This document shows, in pieces, positions 5,326 to 7,192 of a stretch of 7,192 nt of DNA; positions within the stretch are counted from its first letter, which is position 1; the number at the start of each line of letters is the position of its first letter. Source of the stretch: Bdellovibrionales bacterium (GTDB lineage: Bacteria > Bdellovibrionota > UBA1018 > CAIMNF01); assembly GCA_947457605.1 (NCBI GenBank), contig CANGWP010000108.1, positions 1 to 7,192 on the forward strand, given 5' to 3'. A model generated the notes under the pieces. The model did no database searches. It was not told the DNA's origin and saw nothing but the letters and a program-made list of their open reading frames with translations. The position numbers were made by a program, and so were the translations under genes.

Positions 5326-6488
5326 ATCGGACGAGCACAAGGACTCCGCCTGGATTTTTCTTCCGCCTTCCCTCTTCGCAGACCCTCCGGGGCATAGCCG
5401 GGGATTTTTTCGGCGCCTTTGCCGATAGCGCGATTCTCCTTCCCCTCTTGATGCTCCTTGCCCGAATGCCGGGGTTTTCACTCCCCGTACTCTTGGGAAG
5501 TACGGGAGCGGCCTACCTTCTTGCCGGATGGTTCTTCAGGCTTCCGATGTCCGTACAACCCTTAAAGTCGATCGCCATTGCATCCATCACCATCGGCGCT
5601 GGCGCATTTGAAATCAAAGCCGCGGGATTTTTGCTCGGAATTTTTTTTCTGGCTCTATTCCTGTTTCGAAAAAAGGACCTTCCCATTCCGGAACCAGTGG
5701 TTCGATCAGTACAAACGGGTCTTGGAATCATGCTTCTGATTCAGGCAAAAACAGCCCTCCCCGCGGATCTGGTGCTTGCGCGCCCTTCGATTCTTCTGTT
5801 TGCGATCATCCTTTTGCTCCACTACAGTTTCCGGGTTTCGAGCATCGGATTTTTTGCGGTGTTTTTGTTCCTGAACTCACTGACAAAAGACCACCTGCCT
5901 CCGGGAACCCTGATCGTGGATTTTGCCCCACCCTCTTCCGATGATCCGAAACGAAGCGCCTTCCTGATTGCATCCCTTCTGCTTCCGCAACTTGCGCTCA
6001 CTTCGGCAAATTCGATCAAAGGCGCCCGCCTTGCCATGGAACATTACTTCAAGGACAGGTGCGAGCGGGTTACCATTCCAAGACTCATGCTTTTTGTGGG
6101 ACTTGGAAACGTAGTCTCAGCCCTTCTTTCTGGTCTGCCTTTTTGCCATGGCGCCGGCGGCATCACCGCTCACGTCAAAGGGGGAGCCACCACCTCGCGG
6201 ATGAATTGGATCATCGGAGGCATTCTTCTTGGGCTTGCGTTTGTTGTGCACTTTTCCAATCTTGCGGTTCGAGTGGACTCCTTTGCGCTTCCCGCCATCC
6301 TCGCGTGTGTGGGACTTTTTCATCTGGAGCTTGCGCGCCCTCTTTTCCGCAGCTGGACGGGGCGACTGCTTCTCCTCTCCTCGATCGGAATCACCCTGTT
6401 TACCTCGGATCTCCTTTGGGTCATGGGCATCTCGTTTGGGATCCATTTTCTATCCACACGATTCAAAAAAGGAGCGATTCATGCCTGA
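5322..6488 (+). CDS. MOT1/SulP-like sulfate/molybdate membrane transporter
   Basis: This is a 388-residue integral inner-membrane protein with roughly ten hydrophobic segments, for example around 29-48, 52-72, 82-112, 131-145, 156-186, 212-228, 254-271, 296-312, 322-336 and 347-377. Motifs match the MOT1 branch of SulP-like carriers: GDFFGAFADSAILLPL at 27-42, PMSVQPLKSIA at 75-85 (family PMPVQPMKxIA), LPQLALTSANSI at 221-232 and PFCHGAGGITAHVKGGA at 273-289 (family PxCHGAGGLA). It has no STAS domain, as expected for MOT1. MOT1 proteins in plants and algae are high-affinity molybdate transporters; bacterial members are usually called sulfate/molybdate transporters. Its position between moaCB and moeB argues strongly for molybdate. 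The GTG start at 5322 overlaps the moaCB stop, with an AGGGAG about 10 bases upstream. No ModABC genes are visible, so it may be the main importer, but that is inference. Confidence 0.85.
   Translation: MNRTSTRTPPGFFFRLPSSQTLRGIAGDFFGAFADSAILLPLLMLLARMPGFSLPVLLGSTGAAYLLAGWFFRLPMSVQPLKSIAIASITIGAGAFEIKAAGFLLGIFFLALFLFRKKDLPIPEPVVRSVQTGLGIMLLIQAKTALPADLVLARPSILLFAIILLLHYSFRVSSIGFFAVFLFLNSLTKDHLPPGTLIVDFAPPSSDDPKRSAFLIASLLLPQLALTSANSIKGARLAMEHYFKDRCERVTIPRLMLFVGLGNVVSALLSGLPFCHGAGGITAHVKGGATTSRMNWIIGGILLGLAFVVHFSNLAVRVDSFALPAILACVGLFHLELARPLFRSWTGRLLLLSSIGITLFTSDLLWVMGISFGIHFLSTRFKKGAIHA
5484..5506 (+). repeat. 8-bp inverted repeat inside the transporter gene
   Basis: CCCGTACT at 5484-5491 and AGTACGGG at 5499-5506 are perfect complements separated by 7 bases, so the mRNA could form a small hairpin. 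It lies within coding sequence for residues about 55-62, has no U-tract, and is not a terminator. It is most likely incidental. Confidence 0.35.
6469..6474 (+). promoter_or_regulatory. Ribosome binding site of moeB
   Basis: AAGGAG lies 6 bases before ATG 6481, inside the last codons of the transporter gene. It is the clearest Shine-Dalgarno in the window and fixes the moeB start despite the 8-base overlap of the two genes. Confidence 0.8.
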
Positions 6489-7192
6489 TCGCTATTTCCG
6501 ACAGCGAATTCTTCCTGAGATCGGAAACGAAGGACAAGAAGCCATTGAGCGTTCATCTGTGCTGATGGTGGGTTGCGGGGGGCTTGCCTCACCAGTGCTC
6601 CAGTATCTTGCGGGGGCCGGAGTGGGCCGAATGGGAATTGTGGATGGGGACCTCGTGGAGGAATCCAACCTTCACCGTCAAACCTTGTTTCGCGAAGACC
6701 AGGTCGGAATGCGGAAGGTGGATGCGGCCAAGCAAAACCTGCAAAAGCTTAACTCCACTCTACAGATAGAAACCCATCCGTTGTACCTTGACGAATCCAA
6801 TGCTGAATCGATCGCCGAAGGCTATGACCTCATCATCGATGGCACGGATCAGTACGAGGCAAAAACGATTTTGAACCAAATTGCGATTCAGGCGAAGAAA
6901 ACCGTGATTTTCGCAGGGGTCACGGCCTTGGATGCCCAGTGGCTTGTCGTCTCGGGCGAAAAAGACTCCCCTTGCTACCAATGCGTATTTCCCAAGGCTC
7001 CGAATCCGCTCATTCAAAATTGCGAAACGGCCGGGGTCTTGGGCCCAATGGTGGGCATCGCTGGATCCCTTCAAGCTCTCGAAGCGCTGAAAATTCTCTC
7101 GGGGGTTTCAAAGCCCAAAGGCGACTTTCTCAGTCTTGATGGACGAAATCTTGAGTTCGTGAGGCGTCGGACATCCAAAAACCCCCACTGCC
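6481..7192 (+). CDS. moeB: MoeB-like MoaD adenylyltransferase, 3' end cut by window edge
   Basis: This is an E1-like enzyme that uses ATP to adenylate the C-terminal glycine of MoaD, activating it for sulfur loading. The frame is open from ATG 6481 to the window end, giving 237 residues. E. coli MoeB has 249, so only a short tail may be missing, unless a C-terminal rhodanese domain follows. Visible features are RYFRQ at 4-8 (R4 and R7 fit the Arg contributed to the partner's nucleotide site), VGCGGLASPVLQYLAGAGVG at 30-49 (nucleotide loop), D55 and D57 in VDGDLV, NLHRQTLF at 63-70, and GTDQYEAK at 121-128 with D123 matching the catalytic Asp130. Zinc ligands C165 and C168 (CYQC) are present, and C237 (NPHC) begins the second pair at the very edge. 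C181 (NCETAGVLGP) aligns with the conserved MoeB/ThiF cysteine. The loop reads GCGGLA, with Ala for the usual third Gly. ThiF or a HesA-like protein is an alternative, but the Moco context favours MoeB. Confidence 0.9.
   Translation, partial: MPDRYFRQRILPEIGNEGQEAIERSSVLMVGCGGLASPVLQYLAGAGVGRMGIVDGDLVEESNLHRQTLFREDQVGMRKVDAAKQNLQKLNSTLQIETHPLYLDESNAESIAEGYDLIIDGTDQYEAKTILNQIAIQAKKTVIFAGVTALDAQWLVVSGEKDSPCYQCVFPKAPNPLIQNCETAGVLGPMVGIAGSLQALEALKILSGVSKPKGDFLSLDGRNLEFVRRRTSKNPHC

Noticed and set aside
6059..6565. Open reading frame of 168 codons on the plus strand across the transporter end and moeB start
   Set aside because: It is an alternate frame of the transporter, rich in His, Arg and Ser, and overlaps two convincing genes.

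Overview
This 7.2 kb window is a compact molybdenum cofactor (Moco) island. It holds eight protein-coding genes in two divergent blocks around one short intergenic gap at 4277-4335. The left block, read on the minus strand, runs moaA - moeA - moaD - moaE - xdhA, and xdhA leaves the window at base 1. The right block, read on the plus strand, runs moaC-moaB (one fused gene) - a MOT1/SulP-like sulfate/molybdate transporter - moeB, and moeB is cut at base 7192. I see no tRNA, rRNA, mobile element, CRISPR array or clear terminator. No stretch over 60 bases is free of coding sequence.

How the genes work together. The membrane protein at 5322-6488 probably brings in molybdate. MoaA (radical SAM) and the MoaC half of the fusion make cyclic pyranopterin monophosphate from GTP. 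MoeB adenylates the C-terminal Gly-Gly of MoaD so that it can be loaded with sulfur. MoaD and MoaE then form molybdopterin synthase. The MoaB/MogA half of the fusion adenylates molybdopterin, and MoeA inserts molybdate. The leftmost gene is the [2Fe-2S]/FAD subunit of a xanthine-dehydrogenase-family enzyme, a typical user of the finished cofactor. The core pathway, a likely importer and part of a client enzyme therefore sit in two transcription units. The molybdenum-binding subunit of the client is not in view and is expected just beyond the left edge.

Genes are packed very tightly. moaA/moeA, moeA/moaD and moaE/xdhA each overlap through an ATGA (start and stop sharing bases). moaCB/transporter overlap through GTGA, transporter/moeB overlap by 8 bases, and moaD/moaE are 3 bases apart. 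Translational coupling is likely throughout.

Organism. The sequence is bacterial: gene-dense, with Shine-Dalgarno-like sites, GTG starts and a GC content that looks a little above one half by eye. A bacterial-type split XDH and a moaC-moaB fusion fit several Gram-negative lineages, but I cannot assign a phylum from this window. Codon use looks uniform, and I see no sign that one gene is foreign to the others.

Nothing here is a wholly unknown system. The points most worth following up are the divergent architecture with a MOT1-like transporter inside the Moco operon, the MoaC-MoaB fusion, the Cys-Gly-Gly tails of MoaD and MoaE whose codons double as ribosome binding sites, and a helically phased direct repeat just before moaA.
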